Positions 44,580-54,801 of a DNA stretch of 64,000 bases are shown here, piece by piece. The DNA comes from Bactericera cockerelli (Eukaryota > Arthropoda > Insecta > Hemiptera > Triozidae): positions 19,956,703-20,020,702 of the forward strand of contig CM044963.1 in NCBI GenBank assembly GCA_024516035.1. Direction: 5' to 3'. Position 1 is the stretch's first letter, and the number at the start of each line of letters is the position of its first letter. Made by a program: the position numbers and the translations under genes. The notes under the pieces were generated by a model. It was not told the origin of the DNA. It did not search any database and saw nothing but the letters and a program-made list of their open reading frames with translations.

Positions 44580-46340
44580 TTAACCATAATTAATGGTGGC
44601 CTTGAAGTTCTGCAACTTCCGTGCATAAACCGGGCAGCTTGCTGTGCCGGGAAGATGGTCCAATTTCTTGGACTTGGCATCCAAGCAGTTGGCGCATTTT
44701 TGTGCTCCACGGTCTTCCTTGTGCGGGCAAGTTGTGCGCTCGTGTTTGCCGGCGCATCGCAGGCATCGTGCGTCGCTGGTGCAATTTTTGGCAGTGTGGC
44801 CATATTGCATGCAGCGGAAGCACAAAGTCAGCCGGCAATAGTCCGCAATGCGGCAAGATTGCCACCCCACGAACAATCGCTTGGCTGCAAGGAGTTGCTT
44901 GCGCAGGGCCGGACCTATCTCCAGGATCCAGTTTACTGCGCTGTCGCGCCCGTTGAACCGTCCCACGACTTTGATGGGGGTCTCAGGAGGAAGGTTATTC
45001 TGAGCCCGGATGGCGGTGACAACAGCCGCTTCATCCTTCTCCATCACGTCGTAGACCACGATTCTAGGGTTGCGATGGTCTGACAGGTCCGCGCAGGTGA
45101 ATCCCTTCTGCGTGGCGGCTTCTCTCATCGCCGAGATGTCTGCTTCGGCGACTTCAACACGAATGCCCTCACGTGATGTGATAAGGCGTTTTACGCCGAT
45201 TCCCATCTGTCCCGGGTTGAGATCGGACTGGAGCTTAGCTCTGAGTTGCTCAACAGTCTGGTCTTGACCTGGTTTGACCAGTATGCCCTTTCTGGGGGAG
45301 GCTGCCCGATTCCTTCGCCTAGGCTTGCGCTTCGGCTTGGGTTTCGGTGCAGTTTTAGACCCAGGTTTAGGGGTCTTGGTTTGAGGCGTCGCTTTCGCCT
45401 TGGCCGCGTACGTCGATTGGGTACGTTTGGGTGGCTTCTTCGGCCCGACTACGATGAACGCGTCTGAGTCCGTATCCGTATCCATGGGCTCCACAGTGAT
45501 AACAGGAGGAGTCCTTGGTACGGCCGAACTCGATGTCCCAGCTTGAGCTGTAGCGGCTGCGGTTGGCTTAGCCGCGGCTGCGCCAGCTTTATGGATTTTG
45601 GCCGGAGGCTTCGGGGCCTTGGCGGGGGCTTTGGCCGTATTAGGCTTAGCCTTGGGCATGCTCGGGGTGGTTAAGTTCCCCGATGCAATGTGGGCCTGAA
45701 GTGCCTCTGAGACGGCCTGGTCGACCTGGTGCTTCAACATGGTCCTCATTCGGTCCATCATCCGTCGCTCGAACTTGTCCCTTACGGCAACAAGGTCGCT
45801 TCGGATGTTGGCGAAGAGCCTCAGACACTGGAAGACCATGTCATTTTTGATCCGTCCGCCGTACTTTTTGTGTACCATGATCTCCTCCAGCTCCTGAACG
45901 CATTCCTCAATGGTATCGAATTCCCGAGGGTCATCCTCAGAGACTCGTCCAACGTTCGGGCCTGCGGGTGGCAGGGAAGCTGGCGGGATCTCATCAACAT
46001 CCAGGTTATCAGTGGCTTCAGAAGCTTCACTGGCGGGTAAAATAACCTTTGCGGCCTTAGATTTCGGGTTCGGAGAAGTCTCTTGACTTCCATCCGACTC
46101 CCGATTTCTCTTACGCGTCTCATCTTCCTTCTCCGCGGTTGCTTCTCCAGACGGTGGGCTGGAGTGAACCGTGTCATAGTAGTAGGTTTGCTTCGCCATC
46201 GGCGATCTAGAGTGATCGCCGACTGTGAAGCGTGCCTCTGCAATGACCGAGGGGGTAGTGTTAGTGGTAACAGGCACTTCCTCCTCTGCGGTGTTGGATT
46301 TTTGGGGGGTGGGGGTTGGTTTTGAATTTAAAGAATTCAT
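44580..46340 (-). CDS. ORF1 Gag-like protein with CCHC zinc knuckles (586 aa)
   Basis: The RNA-packaging protein of the R1-clade element. The N-terminal ~230 residues are acidic to mixed, with a helical region (about 130-220). Then comes a Pro/Ala/Lys-rich low-complexity linker (about 235-375), a Gag-type folded domain (about 380-505), and three cysteine motifs: CFRCMQYGHTAKNC (507-520), CLRCAGKHERTTC (526-538) and a looser C-x2-C...H...C (549-569). The frame is intact from ATG to TAA. Its length and the three knuckles near the C-terminus fit R1, TRAS and SART ORF1 proteins, which form RNP particles and, in telomeric relatives, steer them to the target chromatin. Confidence 0.9.
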   Translation of the reverse strand: MNSLNSKPTPTPQKSNTAEEEVPVTTNTTPSVIAEARFTVGDHSRSPMAKQTYYYDTVHSSPPSGEATAEKEDETRKRNRESDGSQETSPNPKSKAAKVILPASEASEATDNLDVDEIPPASLPPAGPNVGRVSEDDPREFDTIEECVQELEEIMVHKKYGGRIKNDMVFQCLRLFANIRSDLVAVRDKFERRMMDRMRTMLKHQVDQAVSEALQAHIASGNLTTPSMPKAKPNTAKAPAKAPKPPAKIHKAGAAAAKPTAAATAQAGTSSSAVPRTPPVITVEPMDTDTDSDAFIVVGPKKPPKRTQSTYAAKAKATPQTKTPKPGSKTAPKPKPKRKPRRRNRAASPRKGILVKPGQDQTVEQLRAKLQSDLNPGQMGIGVKRLITSREGIRVEVAEADISAMREAATQKGFTCADLSDHRNPRIVVYDVMEKDEAAVVTAIRAQNNLPPETPIKVVGRFNGRDSAVNWILEIGPALRKQLLAAKRLFVGWQSCRIADYCRLTLCFRCMQYGHTAKNCTSDARCLRCAGKHERTTCPHKEDRGAQKCANCLDAKSKKLDHLPGTASCPVYARKLQNFKATINYG

Positions 46341-48197
46341 GGCGGTGGGTGGACTCCGAAGTGATGATCAGTCTCCGAACGCTGTTGCCTTTATGTTGGG
46401 TATTGGAAGGGGCAACCACTGCTGCAGCCTTACCATTCGCTACAGTGGTTTTGAGGCCGACTAGTACCATACCACATAAGTGAACTTATGTGGCAGGTGT
46501 GACAGTGTTGTGCGACCCCGTGCCATATACCCCAGCGTATCATCACTTCCTCGGGCAGCGGCGCGTTGACGCCGGGAGCCTACATCCTAGGTGCGCTGCA
46601 TGAGGTCACTTCTCGCAATGCAGGCTACTTACCACGTAGCCTGACGGAGATCGCTGTACCCGCTTTCCTAAATAGAATGTCCCATTCAAATCGAGGTGTT
46701 GTCTCGTAGCCAAAGGGTAGTCATAAGAGTTCGGTCAAAATAGGGAGAACCCGGATGCGCCAGGCCGGAACCACGAGTCGACCAAGGTCTAGTCGTGGGC
46801 GGACTTCGCTATCCGGGCGGATCGAAAAACAATATCAAGTAAGTTTGAGCATAAAATCGCCCCGCGGCGTCACGGCCTCCGCGGGGAACTGAAAGCAGCT
46901 GCGTTCCCTCCGTGCTATGCACTTAGAGAACTGGCGCTCAATCAGCGGTGGGCAAGATACCGACGCAGCATACCCAGCGAAGCCTACTTGGTTCAGCCCC
47001 GCCGTTACGGCAGTTGCGTCGGTAGAAAGAATAAGGGTAAGGGAACAGCTCGAAAAACGCCCCGCGGCGACACAGCCTCCGCGGGGAACCAGCGTGGACT
47101 GCGCCCCATCCGTGCTATGCACTTAAGGGCATGGCGCCCAGCTGGCGGTACAGAGATGTACAAAATGGGTCATAGTCGTGAGCGTTTGGCCGTAGAGGCA
47201 GTCCTGCCTAAGCATTTCCACCCCCGACCGCACGTACTCACGGGCCCATGGAAAATCGCCCGGGTAACAACGCTCTGCGGCGACACGGCCTCCGCAGAGA
47301 ACTGGCCTAAGCTGCGCCCCCTCCATGCTAACACTTTGGGGACTGGCGCTTGGTCAGCAAAAGGAAAAACCAGAAATCCCAGACTTGGGATTTTTCAGAA
47401 AAGAAGGGGAACTTAGTACTCTGTGGCAACTCAGAAATACTAAGTACCCTGTGGCAAAGAATTTCTGAACATTGAAAATTTTCGGGACTTTGAAAATTTC
47501 CAACACTTAGCAAAATTAGCTTAAGATACTAAATAAATTTAGTACCATGTAGCATCACGTTTTATTTCGCATTAAAAAGAGGCGATTTCCCCCGCGTGCC
47601 AAGCCGGGACGACCGTGGGTGGTTCCAACACCCTCCAGCCGAGGACCAGACACGTGGGGTACTTTCACCTCTTTCATCGCAGCCGCCGAGTTTTCAGCAT
47701 CCACTGAATGGCTGTCGGGCCACTTGGGGAACCCAACCCGTCAATCATGGGCTACAGTGTGCCAATAGCCCGTAGGCTAGCATTGCGTTCGACTACCCAG
47801 GAGCTGAGAGCCGGCGCCACCACGACCATCTTTACGACGGGGCAGTGGGCGTCTCCCCGCATGCCTGGGTGTTAGACAGGAGTTCAAAAACTACAAGTCC
47901 CAAATGCTGGTTTATACCCTGTAGTAGCTCCGAAAATGATCCGAGCAAAACGCGACCACCACCGCCAAACACGTACAAAAATCACCGTCGCCGGCGATCA
48001 AGCACGGAAAGGCAGTGGAGGTCGCGAGTCAACTCGAACCAAGGAAACCACCTGATCAGGGCAGGAAACTCAGCGTTGTGTCGTTTAGTTAGTCCCCAGA
48101 ACGCTTCAGCGCACCAAGAGGGACCCCATTCCTCTGGGCTCCACGTTACTGGCTCAAGCCCCCGGGCCACGCTCAAGGCCACGACACCCACCGGGAG
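46341..48197 (-). promoter_or_regulatory. 5' UTR / presumed internal promoter of the R1-clade element
   Basis: 1,857 bp upstream of ORF1 with no long coding frame. Three imperfect repeats, ~200 bp apart, start near 46859, 47058 and 47269. Each carries a GC inverted repeat (CCCCGCGG ... CCGCGGGG in the first two, weaker in the third) followed by GTGCTATGCACTT-like sequence. Tandem 5' UTR units drive transcription in some other non-LTR elements, so a promoter role is an inference. AAGTACC / GGTACTT-type blocks near 47430 and 47540 add smaller repeats. Confidence 0.55.
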
Positions 48198-48487
48198 AGG
48201 TCGGGCAGTGACAATACTGAGGTATGATAGAATCTTACCTTTAGCTAGAGAGAAGGTCGGGCAGTGACAATACTGAGGTATGATAGAATCTTACCTTTAG
48301 CTAGAGAGAAGGTCGGGCAGTGACAATACTGAGGTATGATAGAATCTTACCTTTAGCTAGAGAGAAGGTCGGGCAGTGACAATACTGAGGTATGATAGAA
48401 TCTTACCTTTAGCTAGAGAGAAGGTCGGGCAGTGACAATACTGAGGTATGACAGAATCTTACCTTTAGCTAGAGAGGAGGTCGGGCC
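48198..48487 (+). repeat. 56-bp satellite array, right part (5 units)
   Basis: Starts within a unit at AGGTCGGGCAGTG, then has five units from 48211. The first four match the standard unit; the fifth (48435-48487) carries the same two marker changes as unit 10 of the left array (TATGACAG, AGAGGAGG). It stops at GGTCGGGC, after which unique DNA begins. Confidence 0.95.
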
Positions 48488-48617
48488 CAAGCCAAACACC
48501 AGGAGTAGGCTAATCCAGAAGTGCATGTCACGTGATCACTCTACACTGGTGAGTAGTTCATGGGGTACAGTGACATCTGAAACAATACAATAGAACATAA
48601 TTAAATACAATATAACC

Positions 48618-48983
48618 GACCTCAGTAGCTTTTTTTTAAGCTTTATTAGGAGGACAAGTACAGGTAATAACAGTATAAAATTAAGAAAAGAAAATAAACA
48701 AACAAATGACAAAATAAAAAAGTAAAAAAAAAATAACAATAATGTCCTATCTAATGGGCGGGGTTATTGCCTGTGGCAATCTCTTCCACCCAACCCTTTT
48801 AAAAGCCTAACTAAAATACATAGTTATAAGAGATACTAATAGAAAGCTTGATCGATAAGGTGGCGGACTTGCAACTTGGAGGTTGGTGGTTCAAGTCCCG
48901 GTTTCAGCGTAGATTTAGTAAAGCAAGTTTGAGTAGTTGTGATATCACTAAAGTGAGTAACACAAATATGATAACAAATATGA
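48618..48983 (+). repeat. SINE family A copy interrupted by a LINE fragment
   Basis: GACCTCAGTAGCTT is separated by 213 bp from AGCTTGATCGATAAGG, which normally follows directly. The rest continues with GGTTCAAGTCCCGG (B box), GTTTGAGTAGTTGTGATA and an AACACAAATATGATA tail. Confidence 0.75.
48632..48844 (-). mobile_element. 5'-truncated poly(A) LINE fragment nested in the SINE
   Basis: Flanked by a short duplication (AGCTT at 48627-48631 and 48845-48849). The T-run at the left is the A-tail of a minus-strand copy, preceded by AATAAAG. Shares GCGGGGTTATTGCC with 32380-32575. No coding remnant. Confidence 0.6.
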
Positions 48984-48989
48984 TATGGG

Positions 48990-49124
48990 CCGGAAATGAC
49001 AGCCTCACGTGATGTTTGAAGGGAACAGAATTTTCTTCGAAAAGTCTGCTCCAATCGGGGATCGAACTCAGGATCTCTAAACTACGGGCAGTATTCACAA
49101 TCGTTACGCCACGGAGGCTGGTTC
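48990..49124 (-). repeat. tRNA-derived SINE, family F
   Basis: In minus orientation CAGCCTCCGTGGCGTAACGA (A box) and a B box (GAGTTCGATCCCC) precede a body with ATCACGTGAGGCTGTC. The only copy in the window. Confidence 0.55.
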
Positions 49125-49179
49125 ATAGAAATTAATTAAGGGACTACTTATCGGGTAATATTAGTCGGTACACAGGTCT

Positions 49180-49346
49180 TTCCCTCTCTCTCACTAACCC
49201 TACCCGACTTCCTCTCCTCTCTCTCTCTCTATCTTCTTGTCCTACCCACTCATACTCTCTCTCTCTCCTACTCACTTACTGGTATAAGCCAAGGAGGAAG
49301 GATTACCCCCTCTACACCCTGGGAACAGGGTAATCCTTGAAATGAA

Positions 49347-49378
<32 letters not shown>

Positions 49379-49505
49379 AGAGAGAGATAGAGAAATAGAG
49401 AGAGAGAGAGACAGACAGAGAGAGAGAGAGAAAGAGAGAGGAGAGGGTGAGAGAGAGAGAGAGAGAGGGGGGGGGAGAGAGAGAGAGTAAAAGAGAGAGA
49501 CATCA
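49180..49505. repeat. (CT)n block followed by (GA)n block
   Basis: CT runs at 49185-49268 and GA runs at 49345-49500 flank ~75 bp that contain TACCCTGTTCC-type complementary pieces (GGATTACC and GGTAATCC). The two tracts could pair as a long imperfect hairpin. Confidence 0.7.
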
Positions 49506-50339
49506 ATATAAAGCTTTGGGAAAGGGATTAAAAATTATTACGAGGGAATTAAGCTTGTCCAATCCCCATTAAAAGGATAGGTACGGACTGAAAACTTCTT
49601 TACGTGAGTATTATTGTCCTTTATAATATCTTTGAATGAAGCTCTACCTACCTATAGTTAGCTGGACTTTTAAGAGACCTTTTATCCTAGTCTAGTCTGT
49701 ATGTACGAGTATGTGTGTCTGTGAACACGATATTTAACCTATGGGTTAACATCCCTATAACTTTGTTTCTGTCTAAAGGTCTAAACTGACGTCACAATTA
49801 TACTCAAACTCAATCTGAATAGTAAATACCATGCTACAGACTCGAACCATAACCCTCAAGGTTACGAGTCTGCTACCTTATTACCGATCTATAGTGGTCA
49901 ATTTTTTTCGAGCGATATATCGATATATGTTACTTTGATACATAAAATAAAGTAAATTGTATTAAATTATAAAATTAGGTATATCTAATAGCTAAAAACA
50001 CTACCTACAAAACAAAATCTACCGAAAAACATTGCAAAATATCTATAACATTAAAACTAATGTATGATAAAATATTTTAAGCTGGGTTTAATAACCAATT
50101 AGGATAATAAAGGACTAAAGGTAAAATAAATCTGAAGGATTAAACATTTTGCAAGCAACTATCTGAAAGGGGTAAAAGCTTACAATCTCAGTTTTAGGAT
50201 TTAAGGATATATATTTTTAAAATAATGAACAGATAGATATATGTATTCATAATTTTGATCCCAGCATTTAATATATCAGTGCCTATCTGCCTATGTAAAA
50301 TATATTTGAAAAGATTCATACACGAAGAAAATAATCCCA
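49506..50339. other. AT-rich spacer with decayed SINE A
   Basis: 49791-49902 on the minus strand keeps the tail GAGTATAATTGTGA and a broken head of family A. Nothing else was recognised. Confidence 0.35.
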
Positions 50340-50406
50340 TTTTCTCTTTCCTTCACTTTCCTTTCTCTCTCTCTCTCTTTTCTTCTCTCTCTCTTGCTCT
50401 CTCTCT

Positions 50407-50469
<63 letters not shown>

Positions 50470-50563
50470 CGTAATTATTTTCCGTCGGTAAACTCTGTTC
50501 ATAGGTTTTGCAAAATAACAAAATGCACTTTTGAAAGTATGTGGATGTTGCTGAAAGTATTGA

Positions 50564-50616
<53 letters not shown>

Positions 50617-50655
50617 TGTGTGTGTCTGTGTGTGTCTGTGTGTGTGTGTATGTGG
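50340..50655. repeat. CT, CA and GT microsatellites
   Basis: (CT)n to (CA)n at 50340-50472 and (GT)n at 50568-50652, ~95 bp apart. The CA and GT blocks are complementary. Confidence 0.85.
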
Positions 50656-50797
50656 TGTGTCCGACGCTCTCAACTCATTCCCATGACGAATATCAACTAT
50701 ATCAAAACCATATACCTACATAAGTAACGTCAACTAGTAAGCAACTAGACGTATAATGTACGAATTTTCGAAATCAAATTAAAAAAAAATGGGTATC

Positions 50798-50826
<29 letters not shown>
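50798..50826. repeat. Poly(A) run, 29 bases
   Basis: Uninterrupted A-run, preceded by a shorter one. A retroposon tail is possible but no body was recognised upstream. Confidence 0.7.
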
Positions 50827-50828
<2 letters not shown>

Positions 50829-51189
50829 GGTGTAGGTTTCCAGACCAATTTAAAGTATTTATAACGACTCTCTTCCGCTCGAATTCCCATTGAGTTAAGT
50901 ACTTTCCTATTAGGATATTAGACACACTTTATTATTATTACCTGTATTAGGGAAATAGGAACCTCATATTATTAATGTGGACCCCATATATTTATTAGGA
51001 CGGACCCTATCAATTAGAGATAATCACAGGCTAATGTCTGGCGGTTTCACAGGACCCAGGCTAAAGGTGCCCAATAGTGTTCCACACCTTCTATTAATTC
51101 CATCATGTCAGCTGTGATGGATAATGGACAGTGATTGGGCAGTTCTAATGCGGGTCTATATGGGATTCGGGCAGTCATGAGACTTGTGG

Positions 51190-51495
51190 TATAATGGACA
51201 GTGTTATAAATGTTATACTGAGTGTTATAAATGGTATACTTAGTGTTATAAATGTTCTACTGAGTGTTATAAATGGTATACTTAGTGTTATAAATGTTCT
51301 ACTGAGTGTTATAAATGTTATACTGAGTGTTATTTATGTTGTATTGAATTATTGAGTGTTTTAAATGTTATACTGAGTGTTATATATGTTGAATTGAGTG
51401 TTTTAAATGTTATACTGAGTGGTATAAATGTTATACTCAGTGTTATAAATGTTATACTGAGTGTTATAAATGTTGTACCAAGTGTTATAAATGTT
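51190..51495 (+). repeat. 21-bp tandem array
   Basis: About 14 copies of TGAGTGTTATAAATGTTATAC with small variants (GGTATAC, GTTCTAC, TATATATG). Confidence 0.85.
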
Positions 51496-51591
51496 ATCTA
51501 AAACTATAAGGCTGAAATGTGCAGTCATGATATATGTTGTGCTATATAGAGAGTGTTCAATTTTATACCGAATGGGTCTACATACTCTACA

Positions 51592-52379
51592 TCTCTATAT
51601 ATAAATGAGAAATATGGACGGACTTTGTGTGCAGGAATTGTTTAGGCGAAACGGTAAGAGATAGCGAAAAATTGATGAGAGATGACCCCAAGTAAAATTG
51701 CCGGAAATCATCAGGAAAATTATCAAAAGTCCGAAATTCCAAACCGTCCTTGAGTTATGACCTTCCTCAAGTATTTCCTTGAGGAAGGGTCCGATTTTAA
51801 GACAGGCTTTGCCCTGGAACTTGAAATCTATCGCGAGGACCTATATTTTTTATTATTTAATAACACATTAGACAACATTAGCTTTCATTTAATTCATTTT
51901 AGGCCACATTCTGACGTACCGTTCTGGAGATATAAGCCAGAATGTTCGAAATTTCGACCTTTTTTTCAGACTTTTCACGTTTTTTAGCAGATTCCAGCGC
52001 GGAACTTAAAATTTGTCGCGAGGACCTATATTTTTTATTATTTTATAACACATTAGACAAAACTAGCTTTCATTTAATTCATATTAGGCCACATTCTGAC
52101 GGACCGTTCTCGATATAGAAGCCAGAATGTTCGAAATTTCGACCATTTTTTCAGACTTTTCACGTTTTTTTTACAGATTCCAGCACGGAACTTAAAAGTT
52201 ATCGCGAGGACCTATATTTTTATTGTAAAAACTGTCTGAGAACATCACATGATTTTATTTCAGCCCTTTGTTGCCATATTCTGACAAACCGTTCTCGAAA
52301 TATGGGCCAGTTTGCTACATTATCAATATCCGCTATGATAGATTTGGCTCGGGATTTTGAAATTTACAGCGAAGATGGT

Positions 52380-52426
<47 letters not shown>

Positions 52427-52428
52427 GT

Positions 52429-52474
<46 letters not shown>

Positions 52475-52702
52475 ATGTGTGGATGTGTGTGTGTGTGTGG
52501 ATGTGTGTGTGTGGATGTGTGTGTGTGGTATGTGTGTGTGTGTGTGTGTGTGTGGATGTGTGTGTGTGGATGTGTTTGTGTGTGTGGATGGGTGTGTGTG
52601 TATTTGGTATGGTGTTTGTGTGGTGTATGTGTGTGTGTGTGTGTGTGTGATGTATGGGTGGTGTGTGTGTGATGGCTTGGCGAAGCGGGTGCAGCCCGCT
52701 AG
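51592..52702 (+). mobile_element. Non-autonomous Helitron-type element, 1.1 kb
   Basis: Starts A|TC with TCTCTATATATAAATGAG and ends GCGGGTGCAGCCCGC hairpin then CTAG|T. The interior has ~187-bp tandem units (ATCGCGAGGACCTATATTTT-like blocks at about 51827, 52014 and 52200) and a long GT microsatellite (52380-52670) just before the 3' hairpin. No Rep/helicase frame. Shares its 5' region (ACGGTAAGAGATAGCGAAAA) with 53693-53940. Confidence 0.65.
52380..52670 (+). repeat. (GT)n microsatellite with GGATGT interruptions
   Basis: Long TG run, then a (GTGTGTGGAT)-like pattern. Frames of 97-172 codons of alternating Val/Cys or His/Thr are artefacts. Confidence 0.85.
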
Positions 52703-53243
52703 TATACCTATAAGACTGAAGTGGACAGTCATGATGGTTCATTGGTTGTGCTATACTGCTATAGAGATTAATGTTATAATGAATAGGTGTCCATATACGT
52801 TATATATTTTATACATATAAGGCTGAATTGGGCAGTCAATTTTTTTGTATACAATCAGTTACACCGTGGGATATGATCAATGAGAGACGGATTTGGGAGT
52901 TTTTTTATTTATTATTAGGTTACTCATCAATGTCATTTACAATGATAATGTCTATTTGGCTTATCATCATTATTAGTAATGTCCTGGTTGCTTATTATCT
53001 ATACCTTATTATCTATTATCTAGCTTTTTATGTAAATACTTTATTTTAAAAACCGACCTAAGTAGATGGATAGATTATTATTATTCAAATTCGTACAGTT
53101 AAAAAGATTAGCAGAAAGATGTAAAAAATCAAACAATTTTATAAAGAAATATGATGTATATCTGATAGATTATACCTATTTAAAAAAAAGACCTCTTCTA
53201 ATTAATATTTGTACTGGTTTCTTGGATTGAGAAGAAAAGTACA
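52703..53243. other. AT-rich spacer, nothing recognised
   Basis: A 73-codon hydrophobic frame reflects AT-rich composition only. Confidence 0.35.
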
Positions 53244-53354
53244 GTAACCTGGAACTCGGAGGTCGGTGGTTCAAGTCTCGGTTTCAGAGTAGATTTAGTG
53301 AAGCGAGTTTGATTAATTGTGATATCACGAAATTGCGATTAACACAAATATACT
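53244..53354 (+). repeat. SINE family A copy, 5'-truncated
   Basis: Starts in the anticodon-arm region (GTAACCTGGAACTCGGAGG), then the B box GGTTCAAGTCTCGG, GAAGCGAGTTTGATTAATTG and an AACACAAATATAC tail. Confidence 0.65.
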
Positions 53355-53692
53355 TATTATCATAATCATTTTTATATTTTTCAATAATTTTTTGTTAGTG
53401 TTAGTGTCATTGATTATATTAACATAAGTAACATTATCAATCTATATAACTATTTTCCTTGTCATTGTCACTAACTTCATCGATGTCACTGTCTTTCTTA
53501 TTATCACCATTAATTACATCATTATCATTAACTATCATTCCTTCAAATTCCTTGCATCATCCTTATACCTAGTTTCACGTTTCACTATTAGAGTGTCCAA
53601 AAATGGTTAGAATTTAAGTTGAACGATTGGAGGTGCTCGTTTATTATCACACATAATTTATTAACTGAATACCTATGAAGTATATAATATAA

Positions 53693-53940
53693 CTAGCCGT
53701 TTGCCCTTGCTTTGCAACGGGACTAAATTTCAAATTTACTAAGGCATGGCCGTACTGCTGGACAGCAATGCCTTTTTAAACTTTTTATAAATTTTCTGGA
53801 CAAAGCAACAATGGTTTTGGGGGGGTCAATTCTGAGACATTTTTCGCTATCTCTTACCGTTTTGGCTAAACAACTCCGGACAAACAAACAAACATAGGTA
53901 GGTAGGTAGGTAGTCCTTTTTTCTGTTTTATATATAGAGA
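53693..53940 (-). mobile_element. Non-autonomous Helitron-type element, 248 bp
   Basis: In minus orientation it starts A|TC (TCTCTATATATAAAACAG), contains a (CTAC)n run and ACGGTAAGAGATAGCGAAAA, and ends CCGTTGCAAAGCAAGGGC... CTAG|T. A short version of the family at 51592-52702 by its 5' region. Confidence 0.65.
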
Positions 53941-54574
53941 TATACATTTTTATTAGGCTCTGATCTCGAAAGCTAAAAACACTAAAGAAATCTCATTTTA
54001 TATATAAATATTTTGTTTTTTATTCCTTATCCTACCTATAGAAAGGAAGGTACTGGAATCACCCGACATTTTCGATAGTTAGTTTTCAATGACAAAACAC
54101 GTTTTTTTATTTACGAAATTACGTCCCAATTACAAAATAACCCAGGCTCCTAAAAATGAATCACCCAGTTTGAATTCGGCTACTTATCAAATGCTATTAT
54201 AAATGATCTAATACGCTATGAATACATTTGAAATGGTACTTATGGCTGATTTAAGAAATCAATATGGAAATCAATCAATTAAAGAGCAGTAAATTTTGAC
54301 AAGTTTTATTAGGAGAGGCGAAGTGTCGTCTCATGGGTTCCGACAATTCAATCATGGCAGATTTAGATCAATCAGTTCTTGCCGAATATTTTTATGATTC
54401 TATCGAGCCAAAATTATATGCATGTATTCTAATAGTGAATGGATAATGAGCATATATATTTTTATGTAGATTTTTACACAACTCGTTCAGAATAATATTA
54501 TGGTCTCGCTGGAGAGCGTTACGATAACATCGATCTTTCTTTTCTTTTTTTGCTTTAATGGCAGGACTCTCAAA
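53941..54574. other. AT-rich spacer with a 37-codon frame
   Basis: ATG at 54333 opens a 37-codon frame ending at 54446 (contains ADLDQSVLAEYFYDSIEPK). It has a good initiation context and protein-like composition, but no splice donor or homology that I can name. It is not called as a gene. Confidence 0.2.
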
Positions 54575-54801
54575 TTATAATAACAATAATACTCTTTAGT
54601 GGAAAGTAACCACCAGGCGAGGTTAATGCTCAAAGCATTTTCTACCACCTCACCCTCAGAGTCTTAAATTATGTGGTCAGTGTGGTCACAAACTCAAATG
54701 AATGAGGAAAAATTCGTGCACTGGGTGGGATTCGAACCAACGGATCCCTACGCTATCTGGATTACCAGACTAACGCGTTAACAACTGGACTACCAGTGCA
54801 C
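54575..54801 (-). repeat. SINE family B copy, full length
   Basis: Head, B box (GGTTCGAATCCCACC), body and tail (CACTAAAGAGTATTATTGTT) all present on the minus strand. Confidence 0.8.

Larger units (their letters stand above)
40944..48197 (-). mobile_element. R1-clade non-LTR retrotransposon, full length, in satellite
   Basis: A 7,254-bp insertion read on the minus strand: 5' UTR (48197-46341), ORF1 (46340-44580), ORF2 (44577-41403, two frameshifts), 3' UTR (41402-40944). The 12-mer AGGTCGGGCAGT of the 56-bp satellite flanks both ends (40932-40943 and 48198-48209), as a target-site duplication made by target-primed reverse transcription would. There is no poly(A) tail. The ORF order of a Gag-like CCHC protein followed by AP endonuclease, RT and a C-terminal CCHC is that of the R1 clade (R1, TRAS, SART, Waldo), whose members usually insert at fixed sequences. 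GC content is visibly higher than in the surroundings. Confidence 0.9.

Noticed and set aside
40161..48487. Satellite as part of the retrotransposon's own UTRs
   Set aside because: The exact 12-bp duplication and array continuing on both sides fit insertion better; kept as an alternative to be tested.
52302..52820. 172-codon Val/Cys frame and 139-codon His/Thr frame opposite
   Set aside because: Translation of a GT/CA microsatellite inside a Helitron-type element.
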